Source: Bacteroidales bacterium
Lineage (GTDB): Bacteria; Bacteroidota; Bacteroidia; Bacteroidales; UBA932
Reading direction: 5' to 3'
DNA length: 64,000 nucleotides
NCBI GenBank assembly: GCA_024693285.1
Contig: JAILLE010000013.1
Span: 1-64,000 of the forward strand
The translations under genes were made by a program, and so were the position numbers. The notes beneath the pieces were generated by a model that saw only the letters and a program-made list of their open reading frames with translations, did no database searches and was not told the DNA's origin. The number at the start of each line of letters is the position of its first letter. Positions within the stretch are counted from its first letter, which is position 1. Of the stretch, positions 34,420 through 43,929 are shown one piece after another.

Positions 34420-37362
34420 TTACAGAGAATTCTGCAAGCTGACATAGACTGTACGATATTGACTGCTGCCCGGCCTTTTGACCCCAAAGTAAAGTGTGGC
34501 CTTCTCTCCCGAACTGGCACCGTATTGATAGAAACAGATCTCTCCCGAATTACCAGTAAAAGCGATAGTGAATTTGTCATTATAACTACCAGGTCCTAAA
34601 CTAACTCCGGGATTTATCAGTTTGTCCGAAGAAGGTTTGTGGTTCGATCCCTTATCGTAGTCATAAAACTTGAAGACTCTCTTTTGGCCATTCTTTTTGT
34701 AAACTAGGAAATTAACAGCTGCTGAAGAACTTTCCTCGAGAGGACCATACACACTATAGTCGCTCGTCGTTATACCTACGCGGCCTTCCTTTACAGTGAT
34801 GGTGGTCCTGGCAATCTCTTTGCCGTAATAAGTGAATGTGAGCGTACTCGTTCCTACGCCGTCAACATAGGCAGCCTTGCCGTCGCCAACGCCGGTATTC
34901 TCAAAAAATACGCCTGAAAACCTTAACACCTTGGTGGAGGTCGACGCACATGCCAGGTTGTTATATGCGGCAGTGAAATTACTACCGTTATGGAGGATGA
35001 TATACTTTTTGTCAACCTTGTCGTATAGCTTGAACCATATTTCGTTTCCGTTGTATGCCGTTATTGAAGATCCTAACTTGCTGCCGTTGTAATATATGTC
35101 GCAGTCGTGGACAATCCTCAATGATGTCGTCTTGATCGTGACTCCTTTATATTTGAAGGTAAGTGTGGTCGTCCCTTCGCCTACACATCCTACGGTCTTT
35201 CCGTATAAAGCCCATGCGTTTTCGCTCGTCGTGACAGAGGTATTCGAAGAAGTAATCGTGTAATTATCCTTGGTGTCAAGGGTTAACTGGACCTTCTTGC
35301 CGGAAGTTTTATCGTACAACTCGAAAAGTATACCCTCGCTCTTAGCTACCATAAAATAAGTCATTGAGGATCCTACTTCTTTGCCGTTATACCAGACAGT
35401 ATAGTCCTTGACTTTGACGTTGATCTTGCGGGTCATGCTTCCGTATTTCATCGTGACAGTAGTGGAACCACCCTTTTTACCGGTGATCTTCCAGCCATTG
35501 TAAGCGCTAATACCTCCGGCTCCACCAGCGAACATGAGCTCTACGCTCGCGACATTTGAATTTCCGGAAGTGATAGAGTTGGTATTCAGGATAGTACGAA
35601 TCTCAGCGTTGTTGACCTTATCAAAAGGCATCAATGTGACAGTCTCTCCTAAATCGATGGTAAGATTGTAATTCTCAGTCATCTCGGTAGAGCCCTTCTT
35701 TACGGTATATCTGGTAGTGACAGTGACATCGCAGGTGGCTGTCTTTCCGTTGTGGGTCTTGGCGGTGATGGTCGCCGTACCAGTTTTGACAGCCGTGATC
35801 TTACCGGCCTTGTCAACAGTCGCCACAGCAGTATTGGAGGAACTCCAGGTCACCTCATGGTTGGTGGCGTTAGCGGGCGCTACAGTAGCGGCGAGCTGAG
35901 ATGTCTGACTCTCCATCAACGATAAGGTCTTCTTGTTGAGAGTCACCCCTGTCGCTGGGACCGCTTTGTCAGTCACGGTCACGGTGCAAGTGGCGGTTTT
36001 GCCGCCGTCCTCGGTCGTCGCGGTGACCTTGGCTGTGCCGGTCTTCACGGCGGTAACCTCACCATTCTGGTCAACCTTGACAATCGACTCGTCTGAAGAG
36101 CTCCACACTACATTTTGGTTGGCGGCGTCCTCAGGGGAAACGGTCGCGACAAGGATCGCGCTACCTTCTATTGTGAGAGTAAGTGATGTTCTGTTAACCG
36201 TTACTCCGGAGACGGGTGTCGGCTTCTTAGTGACGGTCACCTCGCAGGTGGCGGTCTTCTCGCCATCTGTCGTCTTCACGGTTATGGTGGCCGTGCCGGG
36301 CTTCACGCCGGTCACGTTGCCCTTGGAGTCAACTGTGGCGACGCCAGTATCTGATGACGCCCAGGTCACCCTCTTGTCAGAGGCGTTCTTAGGTGTGAAG
36401 GACACGTAGAGCAGGACCTTCTCACCCTCGACAACTGAGACCTGATCCTTGGTGAAGGCTATTCCCTCGACGGGGACTACCTTGGGAGTGACAGTCACCT
36501 CGCAGGTGGCGGTCTTCTCTCCGTCAACAGTGGTCACAGTGATGGTCGCTGTTCCGGGGGCCACCGCGGTGATATTGCCCTCCTCGTCAACAGTGGCTAC
36601 AGCCTCGTTGGAGGAAGCGAAAGTGACATCCTTCACGCTGGCGTCCTCAGGGGTGACAGTGACGACAATCGCCGCTGTCTCGCCTTCGGCAATCTCCACT
36701 GTCTCAACATCGACAGAGACTCCCTCGACGGGAACCGGCTTGGGATTGACTGTCACGTTGCAGGTCACAGTCTTTCCGCCGTCAGCGGTGGTGACTATGA
36801 TCGTGGCGGTTCCGGGGGCTACAGCCGTCACGACACCGTCAGCCACTGTGGCGACCTCCGCACTGGAGGTAGACCAGTTGACCGTCTTGTTTGTGGCGTC
36901 AGCCGGCTCAACGGTAGCGGTCAGCGTTCCGGTCTCACCCTCAGTCAATTCCAGGGTCTCGGAATCAAGTTTGACGCCTGTCACAGCGACCTTCTTGGCC
37001 TCTACGGTGACCGAGCAGGTGGCGGTCTTGTTGCCGTCAGCCGTCGTCACGGTGATGGTGGCCGTTCCAGCCTTGACTGCTGTGACCTGGCCTCCATTAA
37101 CTGTGGCGACTCCGGTGTTGGAAGATGACCAGCTGACACCCGTGTTGGTGGCGTTGGAAGGGGCCACCGTGGCGGTGAGGGTCTCGCTCCCGCCCTCAGT
37201 GAGGGTCATGGAACTCTTGTTGAGGCTTACTCCCGTGACTGCGACAGTCGTCGGGGTAGGGGGAGTCGGATTGTCGGGCTCGTCAGGGCCGCAACCGGCA
37301 AAGAACATAGTCATGGCCATCATGGCGAGGGCCATAAGGGTCTTTGTAACAGTAGTTTTCAT
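34420..37362 (-). CDS. Large lipoprotein with six Big_2 repeats and a repeated C-terminal module
   Basis: A 980-residue surface-type lipoprotein: signal peptide with lipobox FFAGC (Cys 24), a Pro-rich linker, then six Big_2 (bacterial Ig-like group 2) repeats of about 83 residues (residues ~40-548), each starting VxVxGV and ending GTATITVTT...G.KTATC.VTV. Residues ~550-980 carry three or four degenerate copies of another ~100-residue unit: YTVKKGSTEM, YTVWYNGKEVGSS, CDIYYNGSKLGSS and DYSVYGPLEESS, each ending in a GTSTLTFTYYGKEI-type strand. I start at ATG 37360-37362; an in-frame ATG at 37407 lacks a signal. A possible role is adhesion or a stalk; no enzyme is seen. Confidence 0.88.
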   Translation of the reverse strand: MKTTVTKTLMALAMMAMTMFFAGCGPDEPDNPTPPTPTTVAVTGVSLNKSSMTLTEGGSETLTATVAPSNATNTGVSWSSSNTGVATVNGGQVTAVKAGTATITVTTADGNKTATCSVTVEAKKVAVTGVKLDSETLELTEGETGTLTATVEPADATNKTVNWSTSSAEVATVADGVVTAVAPGTATIIVTTADGGKTVTCNVTVNPKPVPVEGVSVDVETVEIAEGETAAIVVTVTPEDASVKDVTFASSNEAVATVDEEGNITAVAPGTATITVTTVDGEKTATCEVTVTPKVVPVEGIAFTKDQVSVVEGEKVLLYVSFTPKNASDKRVTWASSDTGVATVDSKGNVTGVKPGTATITVKTTDGEKTATCEVTVTKKPTPVSGVTVNRTSLTLTIEGSAILVATVSPEDAANQNVVWSSSDESIVKVDQNGEVTAVKTGTAKVTATTEDGGKTATCTVTVTDKAVPATGVTLNKKTLSLMESQTSQLAATVAPANATNHEVTWSSSNTAVATVDKAGKITAVKTGTATITAKTHNGKTATCDVTVTTRYTVKKGSTEMTENYNLTIDLGETVTLMPFDKVNNAEIRTILNTNSITSGNSNVASVELMFAGGAGGISAYNGWKITGKKGGSTTVTMKYGSMTRKINVKVKDYTVWYNGKEVGSSMTYFMVAKSEGILFELYDKTSGKKVQLTLDTKDNYTITSSNTSVTTSENAWALYGKTVGCVGEGTTTLTFKYKGVTIKTTSLRIVHDCDIYYNGSKLGSSITAYNGNEIWFKLYDKVDKKYIILHNGSNFTAAYNNLACASTSTKVLRFSGVFFENTGVGDGKAAYVDGVGTSTLTFTYYGKEIARTTITVKEGRVGITTSDYSVYGPLEESSSAAVNFLVYKKNGQKRVFKFYDYDKGSNHKPSSDKLINPGVSLGPGSYNDKFTIAFTGNSGEICFYQYGASSGEKATLYFGVKRPGSSQYRTVYVSLQNSL

Positions 37363-37417
37363 GGTTTTATGTGTTAAAGAAAAAAAATGAATAGTCTTCG
37401 TTTTCATTTAGTAAAAG

Positions 37418-37425
37418 CGAATATA
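37418..37425 (-). promoter_or_regulatory. Possible -7 box of the Big_2 lipoprotein gene
   Basis: TATATTCG on the minus strand, about 55 bases before the ATG, in a very A/T-rich stretch. No TTTG at the usual distance. Confidence 0.35.
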
Positions 37426-37480
37426 ATAAAATAAAATCAAACTACTCTTGTCAGTTTGTTATTTTACGTTGAAAATTGTT

Positions 37481-37509
37481 AAGGCCGACCCCTATTGGGG
37501 GCCGGCCTT
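37481..37509 (-). terminator. Hairpin after the OmpA-like lipoprotein gene
   Basis: AAGGCCG-A-CCCC (37481-37492) pairs with GGGG-..-CGGCCTT (to 37509). It lies 24 bases past the stop of the minus-strand gene. T-runs on both sides are short, so termination strength is uncertain. Confidence 0.6.
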
Positions 37510-37532
37510 TTGTTGCTGAAAGAAGTATGATA

Positions 37533-38219
37533 CTACTCAAGAGTTCCGTTCTCGGCAGCTTCGATCATCTTCTGGTTGGCGGTGATGTAGATCTCGACAC
37601 GGCGGTTCTGGGCCCTTCCTTCCTTGGTGCTGTTGTCAGCGACAGGCATGGAGTAGGACTTGCCCTCTGTGGTCATACGGGAAGAAGCGATACCGCAGTT
37701 CTTCAGGTAGTTGGCGACGCTCTGAGCCCTCTCGTTGGAGAGTCTCTCGTTGACAGCGTCGGAACCAGTGTTGTCCGTGTGGCCATAGATGGTGATGTCG
37801 GTGTCCTGAAGATCGGACATTTTGCTCGCGAACTGGGAGAGCTCGTTCTTTGAAGCCTGCTTGAGTTCGGCCTTGTTGGTGTCGAAAAGGATACCACTGT
37901 TGAAGGTAACCTTGATAGCCTCGAGGCCATTGGAATCCTCGACAGTCTCGATCTGGGCGTTCTCCAGGGCGGCGAGTTCCTCGGCCTTCTTATCCATCTT
38001 CTTTCCGATGATGGCTCCAGCTCCGGCTCCGACAGCTGTTCCGATAGCGGCACCGATAGCGGCACCCTTGCCATCCTTACCGATGAGAGCTCCGAGTCCG
38101 GCTCCGACAGCCGCGCCGGCGCCAGATCCAATCAAAGTACCCTTGCCGGTCTGTGACATGTTACCGCAACCGGAGAAAACCATGGCAGCGCACATGAATG
38201 TCAAAACGATTCTTTTCAT
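37533..38219 (-). CDS. OmpA-family lipoprotein with glycine zipper
   Basis: A 228-residue lipoprotein (lipobox MVFSGC, Cys 18). Residues ~28-75 are a glycine-zipper segment (GSGAGAAVGAGLGALIG ... GTAVGAGAGAIIG), probably membrane-associated; residues ~105-215 are an OmpA peptidoglycan-binding domain (ILFDTNKAEL, IYGHTDNTGSD, LSNERAQSVANYL, NRRVEIYI), with the Asp and Arg that bind diaminopimelate. Similar to YiaD. It anchors the outer membrane to the cell wall. Minus strand, between gapA and the Big_2 lipoprotein, separated from both by hairpins. Confidence 0.92.
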   Translation of the reverse strand: MKRIVLTFMCAAMVFSGCGNMSQTGKGTLIGSGAGAAVGAGLGALIGKDGKGAAIGAAIGTAVGAGAGAIIGKKMDKKAEELAALENAQIETVEDSNGLEAIKVTFNSGILFDTNKAELKQASKNELSQFASKMSDLQDTDITIYGHTDNTGSDAVNERLSNERAQSVANYLKNCGIASSRMTTEGKSYSMPVADNSTKEGRAQNRRVEIYITANQKMIEAAENGTLE

Positions 38220-38260
38220 AATTGCTGATAATTAATAAGTTGTTAAAAAAGTTCCTTATC

Positions 38261-38289
38261 AAAAAGGCCTGACCCGAAGGCCAGGCCTT
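38261..38289 (-). terminator. Terminator of gapA
   Basis: AAGGCCTG (38264-38271) pairs with CAGGCCTT (38282-38289); on the minus strand it is followed by five T (38261-38265). It is 30 bases after the gapA stop. Confidence 0.82.
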
Positions 38290-38318
38290 GCAATCGCAAA
38301 TATAGAAATAAAAAACAA

Positions 38319-39326
<1,008 letters not shown>

Positions 39327-39389
39327 TTATTAAGTTGTTTAAACAAATTTGTCTCTTTTAAGCAGTGTTTATTCCCTGCAAAATTGATG

Positions 39390-39397
39390 CAAATTTA
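39390..39397 (-). promoter_or_regulatory. Probable -7 box of gapA
   Basis: TAAATTTG on the minus strand, about 75 bases before the ATG. No TTTG at the usual distance upstream. Confidence 0.45.
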
Positions 39398-39419
39398 CAG
39401 AAAAAAATATGGAAATCAG

Positions 39420-39427
39420 TATATTTG
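39420..39427 (+). promoter_or_regulatory. -7 box of the surE-lpxB operon
   Basis: TATATTTG, 19 bases before the surE ATG at 39447. The transcript leader would be very short, about 12 bases. No TTTG at the usual distance. Confidence 0.5.
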
Positions 39428-39446
39428 TGAACTAAAATCTATAGAT

Positions 39447-40256
39447 ATGCCAGCTAATCTCAACATATTGATAACGAACGACGACGGATACACCTCCAAA
39501 GGCATCCGGGAACTGGTCGAGTTGATGCGCCCTTATGGCAGGATCACCGTCGTGGCACCCAGATCACACCAGTCAGGAATGTCAGTCGCGGTGTCCCTCG
39601 GGAACCGTCCATGCGGATATAGGGACCTTGGTGAGAAGGACGGAGTCTCTTGGGCATGGCTCGACGCCACTCCGGCTAGTTGTGTCAAGTTCGCCCTGGA
39701 CAAAGTATTCCCGGACAGGAAGTGTGATGTCGTTATTTGTGGTATCAACCATGGTTCCAACGCATCTGTCGCGACTAATTATTCAGGAACCATGGGAGCT
39801 GCTGAGGAAGCCGCTATCAATGGCATTCCATCAATAGGCGTTTCCCTATGCGAGTTTGGCGAGGATGCTGATTTCTCTTCGGTTAAAAAGTATTTCCCGG
39901 CTATATTTGAAAAGCTCATGGAAAATTGGCCTGGCCAGAGGAGATTGTCCTACAATGTCAATTTTCCCCCGTCGGATATCCCCGTGAAAGGCGTGCGTGT
40001 CTGCCATCAGGGATATGGCTACTGGATTGAGGAATTCGAGACGTGGACCGGGGCCGTTCCGCCCGAAGTCAACGAGAGGGTGGATGCCCTATATGTGATG
40101 CGGGGACGTTTTATTGATGGCTCTCCGGAAGGAGATGGTATGGCTGACCACCACGCTGTTGATGAAGGATATATCGCTATCACTCCCCAGACTATAGATC
40201 GTACCGACCATGAGGAGGAGCATCGTCTGGCAAGCTTCCTCAATGAGGAGTTCTGA
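39447..40256 (+). CDS. surE: 5'/3'-nucleotidase SurE
   Basis: A metal-dependent nucleoside-5'/3'-monophosphatase of 269 residues. The N-terminal metal site is ILITNDDGYTSKGI, followed by VVAPRSHQSGMS and the NHGSNASVATNYSGTMGAA active-site segment. I start at ATG 39447 (MPANLNILITND); the frame continues 21 codons upstream, but those lie in the promoter region. The stop overlaps the lpxB ATG by one base; surE-lpxB pairs recur in Bacteroidota. Confidence 0.95.
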   Translation: MPANLNILITNDDGYTSKGIRELVELMRPYGRITVVAPRSHQSGMSVAVSLGNRPCGYRDLGEKDGVSWAWLDATPASCVKFALDKVFPDRKCDVVICGINHGSNASVATNYSGTMGAAEEAAINGIPSIGVSLCEFGEDADFSSVKKYFPAIFEKLMENWPGQRRLSYNVNFPPSDIPVKGVRVCHQGYGYWIEEFETWTGAVPPEVNERVDALYVMRGRFIDGSPEGDGMADHHAVDEGYIAITPQTIDRTDHEEEHRLASFLNEEF

Positions 40257-41404
40257 TGGCGAGATGGTACCTCATAGCCGGAGAGACATCTGGTGATCTC
40301 CACGGGTCTAACCTGATGCGTGGCCTTTATTCTGTTGACCCGCATGCTGAGATCCGTTTTTGGGGTGGTGAGCTAATGAGCTCCGTTGGCGGTGAACTGG
40401 TGCGGGATTACCGTGAAGGGGCTGTGATAGGGTTCACACAGGTTTTGTTGCACCCGAGGAAGTTCGCCAAGCGATTGGAGGACTGCAAGAAGGACATATT
40501 GGCGTGGAAACCGGATGTCGTCGTGCTGATAGATTATCCAGGGTTCAATTTCAAGATCGCTGAATTTGCTCACAAGGCCGGTTTCAAGGTGTTCTATTAC
40601 ATTGCCCCGAAGGTCTGGGCCTCAAGGGAAAGCCGAGTTAAGAAGTTGAAGGAATATGTGGATAAGTTATTCATAGTCTTTCCGTTTGAGATCCCTTACT
40701 TCACTTCGAAAGGGGTGGATTTTATCTACAAAGGGAATCCTCTTGTCGATGCTATCGACGGTTCTGGGGCCGTGCTGGAGTCCCGGGAGGACTTCCTTGA
40801 GAGGGCAGGACTGCCTGACCGGCCGATGATCGCCCTGTTGCCGGGATCCAGGTCCGGTGAGATCAGTTCTATGATGCCGGTTTACATGGAGTTCGCGGAC
40901 AAGTTGAGGTCCATCCCCGAGTATTCTGATTATATATTCGTCATCGCTGGGGCTCCTTCACGCGAAATTGAGGATTACGCCGGGTATATCGATGGCAGGG
41001 AATATGTCAAAGTGGTCTTTGGAGAGAGCTATGCGGTGATGCGTAACGCGAAGGCGGCTGTCGTCAACTCTGGAACGGCCTCCCTGGAATGCGCCCTGAC
41101 AGGCACCCCGCAGGTGGTCGCTTATAGGACTGCCGCGCTTAATTATCTGGTAGGCAGGATGATAATCAAGGTGCGGTTCATTAGCCTCGGCAACCTCATC
41201 CTGAACAGAATGTGTTTTAGGGAATTGCTCCAGGATTATTTCACTTCCGACAATGTCCTCTATGAGGTCAGGAGATTGATTGAAGATGCTGATTACCGGG
41301 GGAATATGCTTTCGGGTTATGGAGAGATACGCCAGTCTCTGGGTGGGGGAGGAGCGTCATCGGAGGTGGCCAAGGCTATGATGATAGAACTTGGAAATAG
41401 TTGA
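40256..41404 (+). CDS. lpxB: Lipid-A-disaccharide synthase
   Basis: LpxB joins UDP-diacylglucosamine and lipid X to form the lipid A disaccharide on the inner face of the inner membrane. The 382-residue GT19 enzyme begins YLIAGETSGDLHGS, with FYYIAPKVWASRESR and LLPGSRSGEISSM (nucleotide-binding region) and NSGTASLECAL later. Overlaps surE by one base; the next gene's ATG is two bases after the stop. Confidence 0.95.
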   Translation: MARWYLIAGETSGDLHGSNLMRGLYSVDPHAEIRFWGGELMSSVGGELVRDYREGAVIGFTQVLLHPRKFAKRLEDCKKDILAWKPDVVVLIDYPGFNFKIAEFAHKAGFKVFYYIAPKVWASRESRVKKLKEYVDKLFIVFPFEIPYFTSKGVDFIYKGNPLVDAIDGSGAVLESREDFLERAGLPDRPMIALLPGSRSGEISSMMPVYMEFADKLRSIPEYSDYIFVIAGAPSREIEDYAGYIDGREYVKVVFGESYAVMRNAKAAVVNSGTASLECALTGTPQVVAYRTAALNYLVGRMIIKVRFISLGNLILNRMCFRELLQDYFTSDNVLYEVRRLIEDADYRGNMLSGYGEIRQSLGGGGASSEVAKAMMIELGNS

Positions 41405-41406
41405 AT

Positions 41407-42498
41407 ATGAAAAGGATAATCTTTATTCTACTGACTTTGGCCTTGGCGCCGGTCTTCGCTCAAGCTCAGGGAGACATCTATGTTGAGGGCGGATCCCATC
41501 ATGTGCAGGGAATCGCTTATGACCAGGAGGTCGGCAAAATGTATTTCTCGTTCACGGACTCCTTCCTTGTGACCGATATGAAGGGTAATGTGCTGGGTTC
41601 GTTGGAGCATATCCAAGGACATCTCGGTGCGATGGTCTTTGATCCTGCTCGCAGGAAGGTCTTCGCTTCGCTCGAGTGCAAGGACGATGTGATCGGTCAG
41701 GGATTGTCTGATTTCGCGAAAGGCAGGTCGATGTTCTATATCGCCATCATCGATGTGGATAAAGTCTCAAAGGTAGGGATGGATTCCGAAGATAATGAGG
41801 CCTTCAAGATCGTGTGTGTCAGGGAGGCTACAAAGGACTATCACCTGAAGGGTTTCGGACCCGACGGCCAGGAATATGAGCATTTCTATGGTTGTTCCGG
41901 AATCGACGGGGTCGCTATCGCTCCGAAGCTCGGGAAGAAAGGTGGAAAGAATTATCTATATGTGGCTTACGGAATATATGGCGACACTTCCCGGAGCGAC
42001 AATGACAGCCAGATCCTGCTGCGATATGACCTTGGCAAACTGGAAGGTTTCGCCAGCAGAGTGAAGTTCGGGGAGTTCTATTCCGAAGGGCCCAAGAAAC
42101 CTTTAGACAAGTATTTCGTCTATACAGGAAACACGAACTGGGGAGTCCAGAACATGACTTACGACCCCAGTTCGGGGAGAATGTTCCTCTTCGTGTACAA
42201 AGGGGCGAAGGAGCAGTTTACGAACTATCCGGCCTTCTCTTTCAGTGTGTCCAGCCGACCTGTCAAGAGGGGCCTTATAGGTGTTCCTTACGACACTTCA
42301 AGGCATCCGGTAATCGGCTCATGGGAAAGCCCGGTAGAGGGGATAGACTTCAAATGGGGAGGAACTGGCGTCTCTCCTCTAGGCGACGGGCGTTTCTATT
42401 TCTCGGAAAATGGACGTTCTGAAGCTACTGGGAACCAGTATTGCCGGGTGAGGATTTACCGTTGGGACGGTAATGCCAAGACCTTTGTCATGGAGTAG
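41407..42498 (+). CDS. Secreted protein, possibly a beta-propeller, unknown function
   Basis: A 363-residue exported protein with signal peptide (MKRIIFILLTLALAPVFAQA). The body contains repeated beta-strand blocks with VQGIAYDQEVGKMYFSF, GAMVFDPARRKVFASL and NMTYDPSSGRMFLFVYKG, which look like the strand pattern of propeller proteins (SMP-30/NHL-like), but no family is certain. A cluster of Cys (CSGIDGV, LECKDDV) is present. The ATG at 41407 is two bases after lpxB and gives a clean signal peptide. Co-transcribed with surE-lpxB. Stop codon is two bases from the convergent GH25 stop. Confidence 0.7.
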   Translation: MKRIIFILLTLALAPVFAQAQGDIYVEGGSHHVQGIAYDQEVGKMYFSFTDSFLVTDMKGNVLGSLEHIQGHLGAMVFDPARRKVFASLECKDDVIGQGLSDFAKGRSMFYIAIIDVDKVSKVGMDSEDNEAFKIVCVREATKDYHLKGFGPDGQEYEHFYGCSGIDGVAIAPKLGKKGGKNYLYVAYGIYGDTSRSDNDSQILLRYDLGKLEGFASRVKFGEFYSEGPKKPLDKYFVYTGNTNWGVQNMTYDPSSGRMFLFVYKGAKEQFTNYPAFSFSVSSRPVKRGLIGVPYDTSRHPVIGSWESPVEGIDFKWGGTGVSPLGDGRFYFSENGRSEATGNQYCRVRIYRWDGNAKTFVME

Positions 42499-42500
42499 GG

Positions 42501-43283
42501 TCAATCCACTTTCATCACACTCAAGTCCACTAATCCAGGTACGCCTTTGACCACTGCCTTGTCGGTGAATTGCCACCAGACCCAGTTGTCACGTCCCGGG
42601 CGTTCCTTCCCGTAATGCGCTACCCAAATCGGGTAATTATCAGTTATTTCCTTTGACAGGTGATCCTTGATGAAAGATGAGCTGGCGTAGACCATGGGCT
42701 TCTTCCCGTAATGATCCTCGACAGCCTTGAGCCATTGTAAAGCCCTCTGGTTCAGCAGCTCCTTAGAGCAGCCGAGATGGATAGTCTCAATGTCCAGCAC
42801 GGGCGGAAGGTCCTTTATCCTCATGTCGCCTACTGTAGAGATGAAATTCTTGGCCTGGACTTCTCCGTCTTTTGAGCTCCTGAAAAAGTGATACGCCCCT
42901 CTGCGCAGACCGCTTCTCCCGGCTTCTCTCCAGTTGGCCTTGAAGTCGGGATCCGTAAACGAAGCTCCTTCAGTGGCTTTGATAATCACGAAACTGACTG
43001 GCTTGATATCCCTGGCGGCATAGGGGTTCCGGACTGTCTTCCTTCTCTGGTCGGTCATGACATAAAGGGAGTCCCAGACTATGGGTTTGGGGTTGTTGTG
43101 GGATATGTCAATCCCGTAACGCCAGGCTCCCGCCGGCACTTTCGCGCCCCGTTCGGAATCGTTGCCTCCCCACTTGTGGACTAGCAGGAATATGCCCAGA
43201 AGAAGCCCCCCAGCCACGGCCAATGCGGTCCAGGGGCTTAATGAGATTTTCTTCTTTTTGATCTTTCTTTTGCGGGTCGGCAT
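42501..43283 (-). CDS. GH25 muramidase with N-terminal membrane anchor
   Basis: A 260-residue protein: basic N-terminus, one membrane helix (about residues 18-37), then a glycoside hydrolase 25 lysozyme domain. Landmarks: YGIDISHNNP, VIIKATEG, RGAYHFFRS and PPVLDIET, which carry the Asp/Glu of the active site. The enzyme cuts the N-acetylmuramic acid to N-acetylglucosamine bond of peptidoglycan; the anchor suggests periplasmic wall turnover. Convergent with the surE operon. Confidence 0.92.
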   Translation of the reverse strand: MPTRKRKIKKKKISLSPWTALAVAGGLLLGIFLLVHKWGGNDSERGAKVPAGAWRYGIDISHNNPKPIVWDSLYVMTDQRRKTVRNPYAARDIKPVSFVIIKATEGASFTDPDFKANWREAGRSGLRRGAYHFFRSSKDGEVQAKNFISTVGDMRIKDLPPVLDIETIHLGCSKELLNQRALQWLKAVEDHYGKKPMVYASSSFIKDHLSKEITDNYPIWVAHYGKERPGRDNWVWWQFTDKAVVKGVPGLVDLSVMKVD

Positions 43284-43322
43284 ATTCTTTCCGGAATACG
43301 GTCAAAATTAGTTATTTTTTGT

Positions 43323-43330
43323 TAATTTTG
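43323..43330 (+). promoter_or_regulatory. -7 box of the rubrerythrin gene
   Basis: TAATTTTG, 38 bases before the ATG at 43369; no TTTG at the usual distance. Confidence 0.45.
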
Positions 43331-43368
43331 CGTTTAGCGCTTTTGCTTGAATTATTATTCTTTTTACT

Positions 43369-43908
43369 ATGGAATTGAAAGGATCCAAGACTGAACAGAA
43401 CTTGCTCACCGCCTTCGCCGGTGAAAGCCAAGCCCACACCAAGTATCTCTATTATGCCTCCAGGGCTAAGAAGGACGGATATGTCCAGATAAGCCAGATT
43501 TTCGAGGAAACAGCCAAAAATGAGAAGGAGCATGCCAAGATTTGGTTCAAGTTCCTCCATGGAGGTTCTGTTCCTCCGACCGAGGTTAACCTCGCTGACG
43601 CCGCTGACGGTGAGAATTTCGAGTGGACCGACATGTATGACGGTTTCGCCAAGACCGCTAAGGAAGAGGGTTTCGATCAGATAGCGACTCTTTTCGAGAA
43701 AGTCGGCGCCATCGAGAAAACCCATGAGGAGCGCTATCGCAAGCTTCTCGGCAAGGTCAAAGAGGCCGTGGTCTTCACCCGTGACGAGGACGCCATTTGG
43801 GAGTGCTCCAATTGCGGCCATATCGTGATCGGTAAGAAGGCTCCCGAGGTTTGCCCTGTTTGCGACCACCCTCAGAGCTATTTCCAGGTCAAAGCAGAGA
43901 ATTATTAA
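43369..43908 (+). CDS. rbr: Rubrerythrin
   Basis: A 179-residue di-iron peroxidase that protects anaerobes by reducing hydrogen peroxide. The four-helix bundle carries the iron ligands in [27 protein letters not shown] and [15 protein letters not shown]; the C-terminal rubredoxin domain has CSNCGH and CPVCDH. Gene begins 38 bases after the -7 box and ends 21 bases before the C1 peptidase, which may share its transcript. Strong codon bias suggests high expression. Confidence 0.96.
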   Translation: MELKGSKTEQNLLTAFAGESQAHTKYLYYASRAKKDGYVQISQIFEETAKNEKEHAKIWFKFLHGGSVPPTEVNLADAADGENFEWTDMYDGFAKTAKEEGFDQIATLFEKVGAIEKTHEERYRKLLGKVKEAVVFTRDEDAIWECSNCGHIVIGKKAPEVCPVCDHPQSYFQVKAENY

Positions 43909-43929
43909 TCATTTAATACACCAATTATC

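Noticed and set aside
35700..37260. CRISPR-like regular repeats
   Set aside because: The repeats are about 250 bases long, diverged and coding (Big_2 domains), not short repeats with unique spacers.
36449..37390. Long plus-strand open frame (313 codons) opposite the Big_2 lipoprotein gene
   Set aside because: It is the mirror of the repeated Big_2 DNA; its product is Val/Thr/Ser-rich without a real domain, and the minus-strand gene has a lipobox and proper repeats.
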